This document shows positions 10,962-22,372 of a stretch of 64,000 nt of DNA, in pieces; position 1 is the stretch's first letter, and every line of letters starts with the position of its first letter. The notes beneath the pieces were generated by a model. It ran no database searches and was not told where the DNA came from. It worked only from the letters and a program-made list of their open reading frames with translations. The DNA is from Fremontodendron californicum. Its lineage: Eukaryota > Streptophyta > Magnoliopsida > Malvales > Malvaceae. The position numbers and the translations under genes were made by a program. Where the stretch lies: positions 13,549,241-13,613,240 of the forward strand of contig JAULJL010000010.1 in assembly GCA_030761205.1 (NCBI GenBank), written 5' to 3'.

Positions 10962-12680
10962 AAAAAAAAATTGTGATGCTATGCACATGGGAATTCGAAT
11001 GATTCCAAGTGTAGAAATGGAAATTATATATATCTATCTCCCCTGAGAATTGTTTTTCAAAGAGAATATTCATGCTTGGTATGATAAATGGCCATTTTTC
11101 ATATTCCATTCACAAAGAAGAAATTATCCCTAGTCACCCCTTTGAGCCTTAGGAATTATTTCTTTCGTTGAACCCTGATCAAGGATCACCCTCTACACTG
11201 GAGGGCAAATACGAGGAAAAATAATCAAAATCATGGCAAAAAAGAGAGCCATTGGAAAATGTGAAATCAAAAAATGGCATATGAAAGCCACCAATGCCAA
11301 AAAAAAAAAGGTCCAAAAAGGGGACAAGTGTTTCAAGAATGAATTCTTCTCAGAAAATGATCCTTGATCCAATTATCCTTAAACACATTTTGGGCCTATT
11401 TTATCCTTTCTTTCTAAACCCAAACCTTGGCCTACATTACGTACTTTAAAAGTCCATTTTGATCAAGCATGGATATTTAATTTGAAAGGTTTTTCTCAGA
11501 ATTCATCCCATCTTCTGAATTGACATTTTTACCTTGGAAGCATTTAGAATTCTCAAATGCATGGTAGAATAAGAAAAAAAAAAAAGGATAGGTTTAAGCC
11601 AATAACCCGCAAAGGGCGACTTAATACTGAATAGGGGACACTTGAGTTGAAAACTCGCAAAGGGCGGCTCATGTACTGATTAAGGTTTGATTCAATGCTT
11701 CGTGTAAAGGGGGAGAAAGTGTTTGAAAATCATAGAAAAGGGGAATGAATCAGTCTGACATAACTACGGAAGCTGAGGGATTACCCAAGTAAATTGACCA
11801 TTCAAGAGAAATTTCAGATGATTTGAAAAAGGAGGGGTCCAAAATATTCCACATCTGGGGCATCAACAACTTATAACTTTACATTTGTTTCTTATATCCT
11901 TGATATCTACTTTTATCATTTTAAAATATTTTGTTGCAATAAATTTTGTTTCCCCTTTTATGACAATTGCTTGTTTCATACTTTCTTTCATACATTTTTG
12001 AAATTGCATTTTGTTTGTTATTAAATTGAAGATGATTAGTATACATAAACTTTTTAATAAAAAGGAGTTTAAAAGTATTACTAAGGAATAGATCTAAATC
12101 TTAGAAAAGGTTTGGAAACCACTAATCCCGATGGAAAATTCAGCAAGTAAAGGAAAACAGTGAAAATGGTGGAGACTTTGTCCCGAAGTCAGAAATTGGT
12201 GAATTTCAGTGAAGTTAGAAACTGAGACTGTTTGACAAATTATCTTGAGTAAAGGGTTCTTTAAGTGGGGCATCAGTGAACAATTGAAGACTCCATCATG
12301 AAGTCGGATAATCTGTGAACCTCAAAGAAACCATGGATTAGAAATCATGACACAATCATTTGACTGCGTTTATCCTTAGGAAACATATAAGCATTTGCTA
12401 AGCATGACATTCTCATCATTGCATTTAGCTAACATTGCAGGAATCAAGAAAACTTTGGCTTCCCAAATCGAACTCGTTCTGCTTCTCAAATGAGTCGATT
12501 CTTGAGACCATCGTCGAGGTATTTCTTTTTGTTTTAAATCGAATTCATTCTGTTTTATTAAATGAGTCGAGCCTGGAGACCACCGTCGAGGTATTTCCTT
12601 TTGTTTTAAATCGAATTCATTCTATTTTATCAAATGAGTCGAGCCTTGAGACCGACGTCAAGGTATTTTAATCACGGGTA
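10962..12680 (+). other. E1 3' untranslated region
   Basis: No gene seen. It has several A-rich runs (for example 11300 and 11575). Parts at about 11150-11215 and 11340-11480 match the E3 3' UTR on the minus strand (30609-30670 and 30180-30320), which ties the two elements to one family. A short duplicated motif CGCAAAGGGCG occurs near 11611 and 11655. Confidence 0.7.
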
Positions 12681-12684
12681 AGAC

Positions 12685-13055
12685 CTTCAGGCACCATTTT
12701 TAAAGACCTTCGGGCACCATTTTTAAATCTCTTCTGGCACAAGTTTTAAAGACCTTCGGGCATCATTTTAAAGACCTTCGGGCACTAGTTTTAAAGACCT
12801 TCGGATACCTTTTTAAAGACCTTTGGGCACCATTTTTAAAGACCTTCGGGCACCATTTTAAAGACCTTCGGGCACCATTTTAAAGACCTTCGGGCACCTA
12901 TTTTAAAGACCTTTGGGCACCATTTTAAAGACCTTCGGGCACCATTTTAAAGACCTTCGGGCACCATTTTTAAAGACCTTCGGGCACCATTTTTAAGGCC
13001 TCTGGGCACCATTTTTAAGACCTCCGGGCACCATTTTAAGACCTTCGGGCAGAAT
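12685..13055 (+). repeat. E1 3' UTR tandem repeat, 22-26 bp unit
   Basis: About fifteen imperfect copies of AAAGACCTTCGGGCACCATT with variable T/A spacers. The same core, in the other orientation, builds the 81 bp array of E3 (27616-28750). Just upstream (12470-12665) is a second short array of about 66 bp units containing AAATGAGTCGA and ending in a GAGGTATTT-type core. Hypervariable tandem repeats in this place are known for Ogre elements. Confidence 0.9.
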
Positions 13056-13279
13056 TTTTTCTTTTGCAAATCGAATCTGTTTCCTTAAGATGGGTCGAGC
13101 CTTGATTAGTCGGAAAATTCAATTTAAGGATTATAGCTTTTTCAAAAAAAAGGTGAAAAAATGAAAAAAAAAGAAATGAAAAAAGAAAACCCCTTTCCCT
13201 TCCTTCACATGTGATTTCACTAACCGTACAAAATCAGTGTTTGTTTATCTTTGCCTGATTCCTGATTCTCAGCAATAGC

Positions 13280-13292
13280 CAAAGAGGGCAGC
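13280..13292 (+). other. E1 polypurine tract
   Basis: AAAGAGGGCAGC directly before the 3' LTR; the same site in E3 reads AAAGAGGGGCAGC on its coding strand. It is the expected primer for plus-strand DNA. Confidence 0.75.
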
Positions 13293-13423
13293 TCTAGACA
13301 CCTAATTTTGTCCGGACCCCTAAATCAAGTACATTTTCTTTCTAAATTGATGTTTCAGAATGCTAAAAGGCTTTTCTCATCCTACAGGTGGTACTACGAG
13401 GCTTAGTCTAAGCAGACAGAAAA

Positions 13424-13507
13424 AGTCAAACTCAAAAAAAGTCAACCTCGGAAAAAGTCAACCCCAAAAAAGTCAACCCCTAAAAAGTCAACTACTAAAA
13501 AAGTCAA
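13424..13507 (+). promoter_or_regulatory. W-box cluster in E1 LTR
   Basis: Six AGTCAA cores (TTGACT on the other strand) at 13424, 13440, 13456, 13471, 13486 and 13502, spaced 15-16 bp. TTGAC(C/T) is the binding core of plant WRKY factors. It lies about 130 bp into U3 and is kept in both E3 LTRs. Regulation by WRKY factors is inference. Confidence 0.55.
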
Positions 13508-16178
13508 CCTACTTTCAAAATCAAGATTTGAGGTTCAATTGAAAAATGATGAAAGAATTTTGATTATCCGAGGTCTACATTGAAAGATATGGAGTTCGGA
13601 AGTTAGGTTACGAGATTTAGTAGAAAGGAAACCCTAATTCGGGAAATTTGAGGAAAAGTGATTAAACGATCAAATTGGTCAAAACTGAAGGTCTCAAATG
13701 AAAGATAAGCACTGACTACGGGTAATGGATAAGCCATTTGGATGAAAAACCGATAGAAAAGTCAATTCGGAAGAAAACCGAGGATTAGGGTTTTTTGGTG
13801 GATTTTGATAAAATTTGGAAGAATTGCAGAAATGGCCCAATTCGAAAGATCTAAAGCCCTTAATTGATGAGAAATGATTAAACAAGGATAGCCCGAGGCT
13901 CAATTTGAAGAAAATCTAAAAATCAGACTTGTTTTGAGCAAAACCAGGTTTCAAAGGTAAAATGGCAAAATTGGAAAATATGGAAAAATAGCAAATGAAC
14001 TCCAAAAATTTTGAAAATTTCAAAATATCATCTTAAATCATTTCAAAGATATTGGCAAAAGAAAATCGTGATTTGGAGTTCGTTTGCAAAATGGCCAAAT
14101 ACCGAGTCTCCTATGCAGTAATTCAACAGGATAAATCCCGAAAAAATAGCAAACGAGTTCCAAAAATTATGAAAATTTGAAAATATCATTTTTAAATTAT
14201 TTGGAAGATATTGGAGAAATAAAATCTTGATTCGGAGTTCGTTTGCAAGATGGCCAAATACCGGGTCCCTTGTGTAGTAATTCAAGCAGATAAATCCCGA
14301 AATGAGCTCCAAAATCTGGAAGAGATTGGTAAAGAAAAATCTGGATTCGAATCTCGTTTAAAAAATGGTAAAGTTCGGGTGCATAAAAGGGGTAATTTCG
14401 AAAATAAATCCGAAATAAATAGTAAATGGACTCAAAATTTTTTGAAAACTTTCAGAATTCAATTTATTATTATTTCAGAAGTATTGAAAAAAGAAAATTC
14501 AAATTTTGAGTCCGTTTGCTATTTATTCAAGTTCGGGGGACAAAAAGGTCATTTCACCAAGGAAACCAAAAAGGGCAAATTTGTAATTGATGAAAATATG
14601 AAAGAAGAAGGAATTGCTGGGGTTTTTTATTCCCTTGGTCAGCCAGCATAGAGGAGAATAAGGAAGCTTGAACAATTTAATTTCCTAGTCACTATCAAGC
14701 CACATGCTACCACTAACACCTTGCAAATGGTCCCCCATTTATCCAATGGCTTAGGTGCCTTGTAGGAAAGTTGAATGCACCATCCAATGGCCAAGTTTAA
14801 ATGCCAAAATTAGATTTTTATTTGTCATAAAATAACCCTCATCTAATGGCCAAGAATGAAAGAAAAAAGATGAGCACAATTCATCCAAGTGTGAGCATCA
14901 ATTCGGTTGAGCAAGGGAGTGCATGGGATTATCTCTTTTCATCCAATGGCTTAGGCCATCTACAAGGGCTGAGTAGACATGTTGAAGGCTGGATTTAATC
15001 TACAAGATGTCATTTTTATGTTGGCTTCATCCAATGACCAAGAATGGAAGAGCATAACTCATCCAAGGGTAGGCACTCAAGAGGGGCAAGCAAGGGAGTG
15101 CATGGGATTGGTCCTTTTTTGCATATAATGGCTAAGGTTACTACAAGGGCTGAGTACACATCTTAAGGGCTGCTATCAATTTGCAAGATGAAATTTTTAT
15201 GTTGTCATCAGAATATCTAAATCTAAAGGCCAAGATTGGAGGAGAAAAAGTGCAATTCTCATCCAAGGGCTAGGGGGCATTCGACCAACGCTAAAGGGAG
15301 GAGTATGTTTTCATTTTTCAGAGGTTTTTGGTTGGAAAACAGTAGCTAATTTGGCAAGAAAAAGGTTTTGAAAGATAGAAAAAAAGGGTTTTCAATATAG
15401 AGCTTGTAGGTAGTCATCTCTACCAAGCTCTAGCCTAGCTTTCTTCTTCATTTCCATGGTGTTTTCTTGATTTTTCTATCATGTTTTCCTACTACATTTT
15501 TCATAGAAATAAAGTTTTTTAATGTTTACTTATGTTTTCATATCTTCTTCTTCTTTAAAAATGGTGGAAAACAATTTTTTTCTTATGGTTTCATGCCATG
15601 GCCAATGGCACATTTATTTGCCTTGTTTTTTCCTTTTTTTTCTTCCTTGTATGTTGTTGTGAAAAATGATTTTTACAAGTTTTTTTAAAGTATTCTAAGG
15701 TTCTGATTTTTACAAAATATGAAGCAAAAAAAGGTTGAAATGGCTACATGATCTTGGCTAAACCAAGTGACCATGGTTTGGAGAGAGGCTATGCCCATTT
15801 TTACCTACCATGAAGCTCATCTTATTTTTTGTTTTACATGGTTTATTTTCTGTTTTATTGAGATGGAAAGGCTTCATGATCTTGGCAAGACCAACTGATT
15901 ATGGATTGGTGAGAGGCTATGCCCATTTGATACCAACCATGGAGCTTAACTTTCCTTTTCTACTTACTAGTTTTGCTTGTAATTTTGCTTGTCTATGTTA
16001 AATCTTGTGTATATATGTTCTTTACATTATTTTCTATGCTATATTTTCTTATATATTTCATTTTCATGCTTGATATTGCATCCTTGCATATTCGGCCATT
16101 GTTGTTCATATGCTCATGTTGTGCATTTTTTATGTATCATGTCTTACATGTTTACAGTTTCATGGTTTTGTTTCATGA

Positions 16179-16480
16179 CCATTCGGTCACTCCATTTTGT
16201 ATGCCTTGCATGTGTATTTTCATTTTGCTTCTTAACTTGTTTGCATCTCTATGCCATGAACTTGTATATTTTGATTTTAGTATGCCATGTGCTTATGAAA
16301 ATGCTATGATAAAAATGCCATCATATTGTCCCATAACCATTCGGCACTTCATATTGTGTATGACTTGCATGTGCATTTTCCTTTTGTTTCCTAACTTGTT
16401 TGCATTTCCATGCCATGAGCTTGTGCATTTTGATTTTGGTATGTTATATGCTATTGAAAATGTCATGACATTATGCATTT
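16179..16480 (+). repeat. 158 bp tandem duplication in E1 3' LTR
   Basis: Two imperfect copies beginning CCATTCGG at 16179 and 16337. Both run through TTGTTTGCATNTCNATGCCATGA and a TTTTGATTTT segment. It falls in the part of the 5' LTR that lies left of the window, so it cannot be compared there. Confidence 0.75.
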
Positions 16481-19144
16481 TAATATGATTTGTCATGTAC
16501 TTATGTCGTTTACTAAATAGGATTGCATTAGAGTCTCATGTGATCATTTGGCCTCTTCATGCATCCCTTGCCTTGTCATGCATTTACATTTTGTTTAGGT
16601 AACATGCTTTGCATTATCATATCTTGAAATTGTGTGTTAGTTGCTGTTTGTTCCAGCTTTGTCATTAGTTTCATGAGTCATTGTATGTTCATAGTATTGC
16701 TATGCATGTTCATTACATTTTAGGTCTAAGCTATATTGGTATTGCCATGCATATTGAGTCTTAAATCACATTGGTATTGTCGTAGATTAATATGCTATTT
16801 AGGTCTTAGGTCACATTAGCATATTCATAACATATTAGGTCCAAGTTATATTTGCATTATCAAGCATTGCATGCATATTGAGTTAGGATAGCATTTATTG
16901 CCATGCAAATTCATGCTAGGCATTTAGGTGGCCATGAATTGTCATGCATTTCCTTTACCATTTAGACCTTTAGACCATGCATTTCATACATTTCATTTGC
17001 TGTATGTTCATGCATTCCATGTTATTGCAACTTTATTTGTGACTTAGGCCAATTAATGGCTCAAAGTCATGCTCCCTTGAGCATATTTGTGGAAAATTAA
17101 GGAATTGTCAAATTGATTATTCTACCTTTGTGATTTTTTTACTTAGCCAATTTTTTCCAAGGTTTTTAAAATGTTTAGTTACTTTCCTTATGTCTTTAGG
17201 ATGATTTCCAACAATCTCTACTTTGGTTTTTGAATGTATTTATCAAAGGTAAAAAAATGTGTTTTGACAAACAGTTTTTTTACCCAGTACTCGAACATCT
17301 CCAATTTTTTTGGGCAGTCATCTTTAAGAAAAAAATTAAGTACATTTTTTATCGTGTAGATTTACATGTTTTGAGTCTCCAGTATGTTTTTTGTAATTTT
17401 TTGAATTTTTAAAAATAGGCTAAAAAATCGTGTGGCAAAACTGGACAGTAGAGGCAGATTTGAAATCAAAAGAGGAATAATGGTTAAATTTGGCTAAGGC
17501 ATTTAGAGGGGGGTTGGGTAGAAGTTTTAACTACTGTCTTAGGGTAGTTTGTAAGCCTTTTTTAATTTTAAAAATGATTTTATAAATTTCGGGTTAAGGG
17601 TAGTTAAGTTCGGGATTTTAAACTTAGGAAATTAGAGACATTTTAAAAGGGTTTGGTAAGGGTTTTAATTTTTATTCATGTTTTCCTCAAAATTATTTTC
17701 AAACAATCACAAAGTTTTATTTTTTTAGAAAATCTAATTTGACATATTTTCCTAAGGTAGCCGGATATCTTTTTAGATATACGGATTTCTTTAATTAAAG
17801 GAAAAAATACATTTTCATGCATTGCATATTCCATATTCATTCATTTTATTAAAATGTGTGATTTTTGCTATGATATTTTCCATGATATTATTATTATTTT
17901 AATTCACATTTTATGATCTTATATTTGTTTGCCATATGATTTTGAATGTTTCATGATATCCTATGTTTTTTATTTAGTTATTTTGTCATATTGTTTAGTA
18001 TATACTATGTTCATGCATTATTATTTTTATTTTCATTTTCATGCATATTATATGTTAGCATTATTTTAATTCCATGTCATTTCTTGTCATTTAGATCATA
18101 TTCCATGTCATTTAGGTTATTTTATTTATAACATGCCATGTCATTTAAAATATGCCATATCATTTAGAATTGCCATGTCATTTAAATCATTTTATCTCAT
18201 TTAGAATATGCCATGATATTTAGGATTTTTTTCATTTTACCTAGAATATACTATGTCATATCATTTAGGTTGCATTACATTATCTAGATTTGCCATGTCA
18301 TTTTATTCATGTCATACATGTTCATGTTCTTAAATGTTTTGAAAAAGATAATGTTTTTCAATAAAAATAAAGATATTCCCGAGTTAAAATAATTCATGAG
18401 TTCTCTACCGGGTTTGCTGCAGGGAATATCATTAATTATCATTAATAAAGGAATATCTTTCTTTAAAAAAAATGAGAATGATTCGGAAAGTTTTCCAAAT
18501 GAATAAAAATTTCTACATTTTGCCGATTTTGTCGGGGAATATAGAAAAATTTTGAATTAATAAATTCTGGATCCTTTTCAATTAAAAATGGAATTATTTT
18601 TCTTGAAATTGGGAATTAACTTGAAATACTAAATTAAAAACCAACTTTTTACCGAGACTTGAGATAACACACAATTAATAAGGTATCGATTTATATGGGC
18701 GTTGTGGGGGTGCTAATCCTTCTCCGCATGTAACCGACTCCCGAACCCGCTTCTTTGATTTTCTCTGGTTTATAACGCAGACTTGAAATTGGTTTTAAAA
18801 ATGTTTTAATTAATTTTAAAATGTTTTATAAAACCGATTTTAATAGGTGGCTTATCACACCTAGCTAAAAAAGATTGGTGGCGACTCCATGTCTTTTTAC
18901 GATGTTGTTTTCATACCCTCGACCTTTTATTTCAATCTAGAGGAATTAAGTCGTCTTTTCCTCTACTTCTTTTTTCCCCTCACTCGAACGGGTCCCCCGC
19001 GATTCGGGATCACGTATCGACAGCTTCGTTTTTTTAGAGGAATTAAGTCGACTTTTCCTCGTATTTTTTTATGTCACGTCTAACGAATAATGAAAGTCCT
19101 GCGATGAGACTTGTATTTTTTATTTTATTTTTTAGGTTGCGACA

Positions 19145-20379
19145 ATGTCTTTTCCTAAGGTAGGCGGATATCTTTTTAGATATACGAATGTCCTTATTTA
19201 AAGGAAAAAATACACTTTCATGCATTGATTCCATGTTCATGCATATTATATGATATATGATTTTTGCTATGAATATTTCTTTGGTAATGTTATTGTTTTG
19301 ATTTATATTTCATGATTTTATATTAATTGTTATATGGTTGTGAATATTTTATGTTATTCTATGTTCCTTGCTTAGTCATTATTTATTTTGTCATATCATT
19401 TAGGATTTATTATGTTCATGTATTGTTTTTTTATTTTCATGCATATTTTATTATAATGTTATTTAATGTTTTTTTTATCAAGTCATGTTATTAGATTATG
19501 CTATGTCATTTAGAATATACCATGTCACTAGAATATACCATGTCATTTAGATTATATCATGTCATTTAGAATATACTATATCACTTAGATTATATCATGT
19601 TATTTAGGTTATATTATGTCATTTAGATTTTGCTATGTCATTTTTTACTATGTCATACATGTTCATATTCATCTTTTAAAAATGTTTTTAAAAAAAGATA
19701 ATGATTTTCAATAAAAATAAAGATATTCCCGAGTTAAAATAATTCATGAGTTCTCTGTCGGGTCTGCTAGGGAGGATATCATCAATTATCATTAATAAAG
19801 GAATATTTTTCATTCAAAAAATGAAAATGATTTGGATATTTTATAAATAAATAAAAATTTCTATATTTTTCCGAGTTTGTCGGGGAATGAAGGAAAATTT
19901 TGATTTAATAAATTCCGGGTCATTTTCAATTAAAAAATGGAATTATTATTTTTTTTTAAAATTTGGGAATTATTTTAAAATGCCAAATTTAAAACCAACT
20001 TTTACCGCGATTTGAGATAACACACGATGAATAAGGTACCGTTTAATGCGGGCTTTGTGGGGGTGCTAATCCTTCCCTGCACGTAACCGACTCCTTTACC
20101 CGCTTCTTTGATTTCTCTAGTTTAAAACGCAGACTTTGAAATTGGTTTTAAAAAAAATTAATTAATTTTAAAATATTTTACAAAACCGATTTTAATAGGT
20201 GGTTGATCACACCTAGCCAAAAAATATTGGTGGCGACTCCACTTTTTTTTCGAGGTTATCTTTGAACCCTCATTTTATTTCAAGAGGAATTAAGTCATCT
20301 TTTCCTCTGTTTTCCCCAATGTCACACCTAACTAGTAAAAAGTCTCACTATGAGACTTGTTATTTTTTAGGTTGCGATA
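19145..20379 (+). repeat. E2 5' LTR, distal 1.2 kb
   Basis: Directly after the E1 end the sequence resumes inside an LTR of the same family (compare the TTTTCCTAAGGTAG segment at 19150 and 17742). It ends GGTTGCGATA, with the final CA mutated. It holds its own degenerate CATGTCATTTAGA units (19490-19650). E1 therefore inserted into a homologous LTR in the same orientation. Confidence 0.88.
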
Positions 20380-20382
20380 GCT

Positions 20383-20400
20383 TGGCGACTCTACTAGGGA
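20383..20400 (+). other. E2 primer binding site (tRNA-Arg type)
   Basis: TGGCGACTCTACTAGGGA three bases after the LTR, matching the tRNA-Arg 3' end complement with few changes. Confidence 0.85.
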
Positions 20401-21374
20401 CATTTAGAGAGTCAGGCCTAGAATTAGTCGTGTGTTATCCAAGTCTCGGTTTTGTTGGTTTTTATTTGGTATTTAATTTTAATTCTCACGTTTTTCAATA
20501 ATAAAGAGAATTTTGAAAATAATAAAACAATTTTAAATATGTCCATATTCATGTGCATGCATATTATTATTATTGTTCTCTGGTTATTATTTTTTTTTTG
20601 CATATATTTATTCTTTGCTTAATTGATGTTTTAATTGTTTAATCTTATTGGGGTATTTAGAATAAGGGGTGTAGAATAGGTGGTGAAAGGTTTGTTATTT
20701 CTCCTCACACTACACGTGCATTTGCATAACATGAGCTCTATACTCGGGTTCCGACCTTTTAGGTGGAAGCAAAGTAACTATGCCTTCGTGATTAACAATC
20801 TGCATGGGCTAGTGAAACACTTTTGGAGTACTAAAATACCTAAGCCTTCGTGATTAATAATCCGCATGGGCTAGGGAAACAGACTCTAACGAATTGAACC
20901 TGCTTTTATCAAGGTGCCTTACTAGCCTTCACCGGCGACAGTGAGGAACAATTCGGGGATTTTAGAACTAATTCACCTTCATATAGTGAACCTAAGCGAA
21001 GCCATGCCGGATTTCCGATTAGATATCCCGAAGCTAGGAACACATGGAGAAATATTTCCAATCCTTTTACTTTCTATTCTACATTCTAAATAAGTTTACC
21101 TTTGCAAATCGGGCGATGATGAACGCACATCACACTGCCCGTAATAAGTTTTGATGTTTTGTCCCAGGGGTGTTATAATGCCGGAATTTTGTTGGCACCT
21201 TCAGGGATAATTATTGATTTGAATTATATTTTATATATATATATATTATTTGAATTTATTTCCTTTACTAATTCATTTTCTTTTTTTCTTTTTTTTTTCT
21301 CATGCATTCTTGTCATTATTTTTGCACATGGAAGGTTATTGGTCTCGGGGTAATATTCAACCAAAAGGGCTTTC
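20401..21374 (+). other. E2 untranslated leader
   Basis: No gene seen. It carries the conserved leader block (about 20740-21010) shared with E1 and E3, then TA-rich sequence (21220-21250) and a T-rich run up to ORF1. Confidence 0.65.
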
Positions 21375-22372
21375 ATGGAAGGTCAATGGTTGAAAAACAT
21401 TTAGAGCTGAGGAAACAATCCAAGAAAAGTCAGCAGGATAATGGGGATTGTTTGAAAGTGGGATATGTATCAGTATTGCCAGCCGAAGTTGATCTTACTA
21501 TCCGGCAAAATGATCTCCGAGGGTTGATGGATATATGGAATCAATGGGACATATCAGAAAGAGAAGCTTTCACTCAGATTTTTGAGTACATAGCACAATT
21601 AATTCAAGTCAAGGTCAGTGGTGAGTTAATCCGGGTCGTGGTACAATTTTGGAATCCCGCTTATCGATACTTCACTTTCAACCGAGAGGATATGACTCCA
21701 ACCATAGAAGAATAATCGACTCTGTTGCATATTGAGAATGCTATTCCAGATCATATTTATTTGAAAGATACAAAGATGCCGGGTTTCAAGAAAAAAGTGT
21801 CTACGATTCTGGGGTGGAAAGAAATTGGGTTGAAAGCCACGTTGTCCAAAAGGGAGTAAACCACTGCATCTCATGGGATATTTTACGGACTTTAATCCAC
21901 AGTCATACTTGTAAGGAGACGACTAGAAACATTTTTGCCTTGGCTATCTATGGTTTAGTTATCTTCCCGAAGACATTGGGATATGTGGATGTGGCAGTAT
22001 TTGATCTTTTTGAGAGGCTAGAGCAGAGGATAAACCCGGCTCTGACAATCATAGCAGAAACAATCCTATCCCTAAATTTCTGTAGATGGGAAGGAAAAAG
22101 CCATTTTATAGGTTGCGCACAGCTTCTCTACATATCGGTTCAGAGCCACTTTTGGAAACAAGTAAAATTCCCTCTTTGCCCGTATTGGAAGTCTTTTGCA
22201 CCAATCAATGAATTTCTTATGAAGGATTGGCCTGAGGATAGGACCAAAGAACAGTGGATCAATATATTTCGAAACATCAAGACCGAGATGATAACCTGGA
22301 GGGCTCCATGGATAGCTCCTATGCCAACATTGTACAAGTGTGGGGATAAGGCATGTGTTCCATTATTAGGAG
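21375..22372 (+). pseudogene. E2 ORF1, first part (DUF7745-like), split by E3
   Basis: Upstream ORF of Ogre-type elements. Open stretches are 21302-21715 and, after a frameshift and a TAA, 21814-22372. Conserved landmarks are VVQFWNPAYRYFTF, NIFALAIYGLVIFPKTLGYVD, AETILSLNFCR and TWRAPWIAPMPTLY, which I recognise as the plant DUF7745-type domain; the role is unknown. The frame at 22372 continues in phase at 40098 once E3 and one AGGAG are removed. The start is uncertain: ATG 21375 aligns with the E1 start but soon meets a stop. Confidence 0.72.
22368..22372 (+). repeat. Target site duplication of E3, left copy
   Basis: AGGAG, repeated at 40093-40097. Confidence 0.9.

Larger units (their letters stand above)
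1..19144 (+). mobile_element. E1: Ogre/Tat-like Ty3/Gypsy LTR retrotransposon, 5' LTR cut by window edge
   Basis: Seen: positions 1-2548 match 16608-19144, so they are the two LTRs. A tRNA-Arg primer site follows the first and a purine tract precedes the second. Between them lie ORF1, gag, protease, RT-RNase H, a second RNase H and integrase in that order on the plus strand. The 3' LTR is about 5.85 kb, so the whole element would be near 22 kb, the size known for Ogre elements. Coding is broken by several stops and frameshifts. The right flank (ATGTC, 19145-19149) should be one copy of the target duplication; the left copy lies outside the window. Confidence 0.93.
13293..19144 (+). repeat. 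E1 3' LTR (5.85 kb)
   Basis: It starts TCTAGACACC (the usual TG is changed to TC; the E3 LTR has TGTAGACACC) and ends GGTTGCGACA. Internal parts are a W-box cluster (13424-13507), two roughly 159 bp units at about 14040-14330, a 158 bp tandem duplication starting at 16179, and degenerate CATGTCATTTAGA units at 18060-18310. Open frames such as 14250-14651 and 15973-16488 fall on these repeats and show no known protein. Confidence 0.9.

Noticed and set aside
15973..16488. 171-codon hydrophobic ORF in the E1 LTR
   Set aside because: It reads through a 158 bp duplication in T-rich LTR sequence; hydrophobic residues follow from T-richness and no family is seen.
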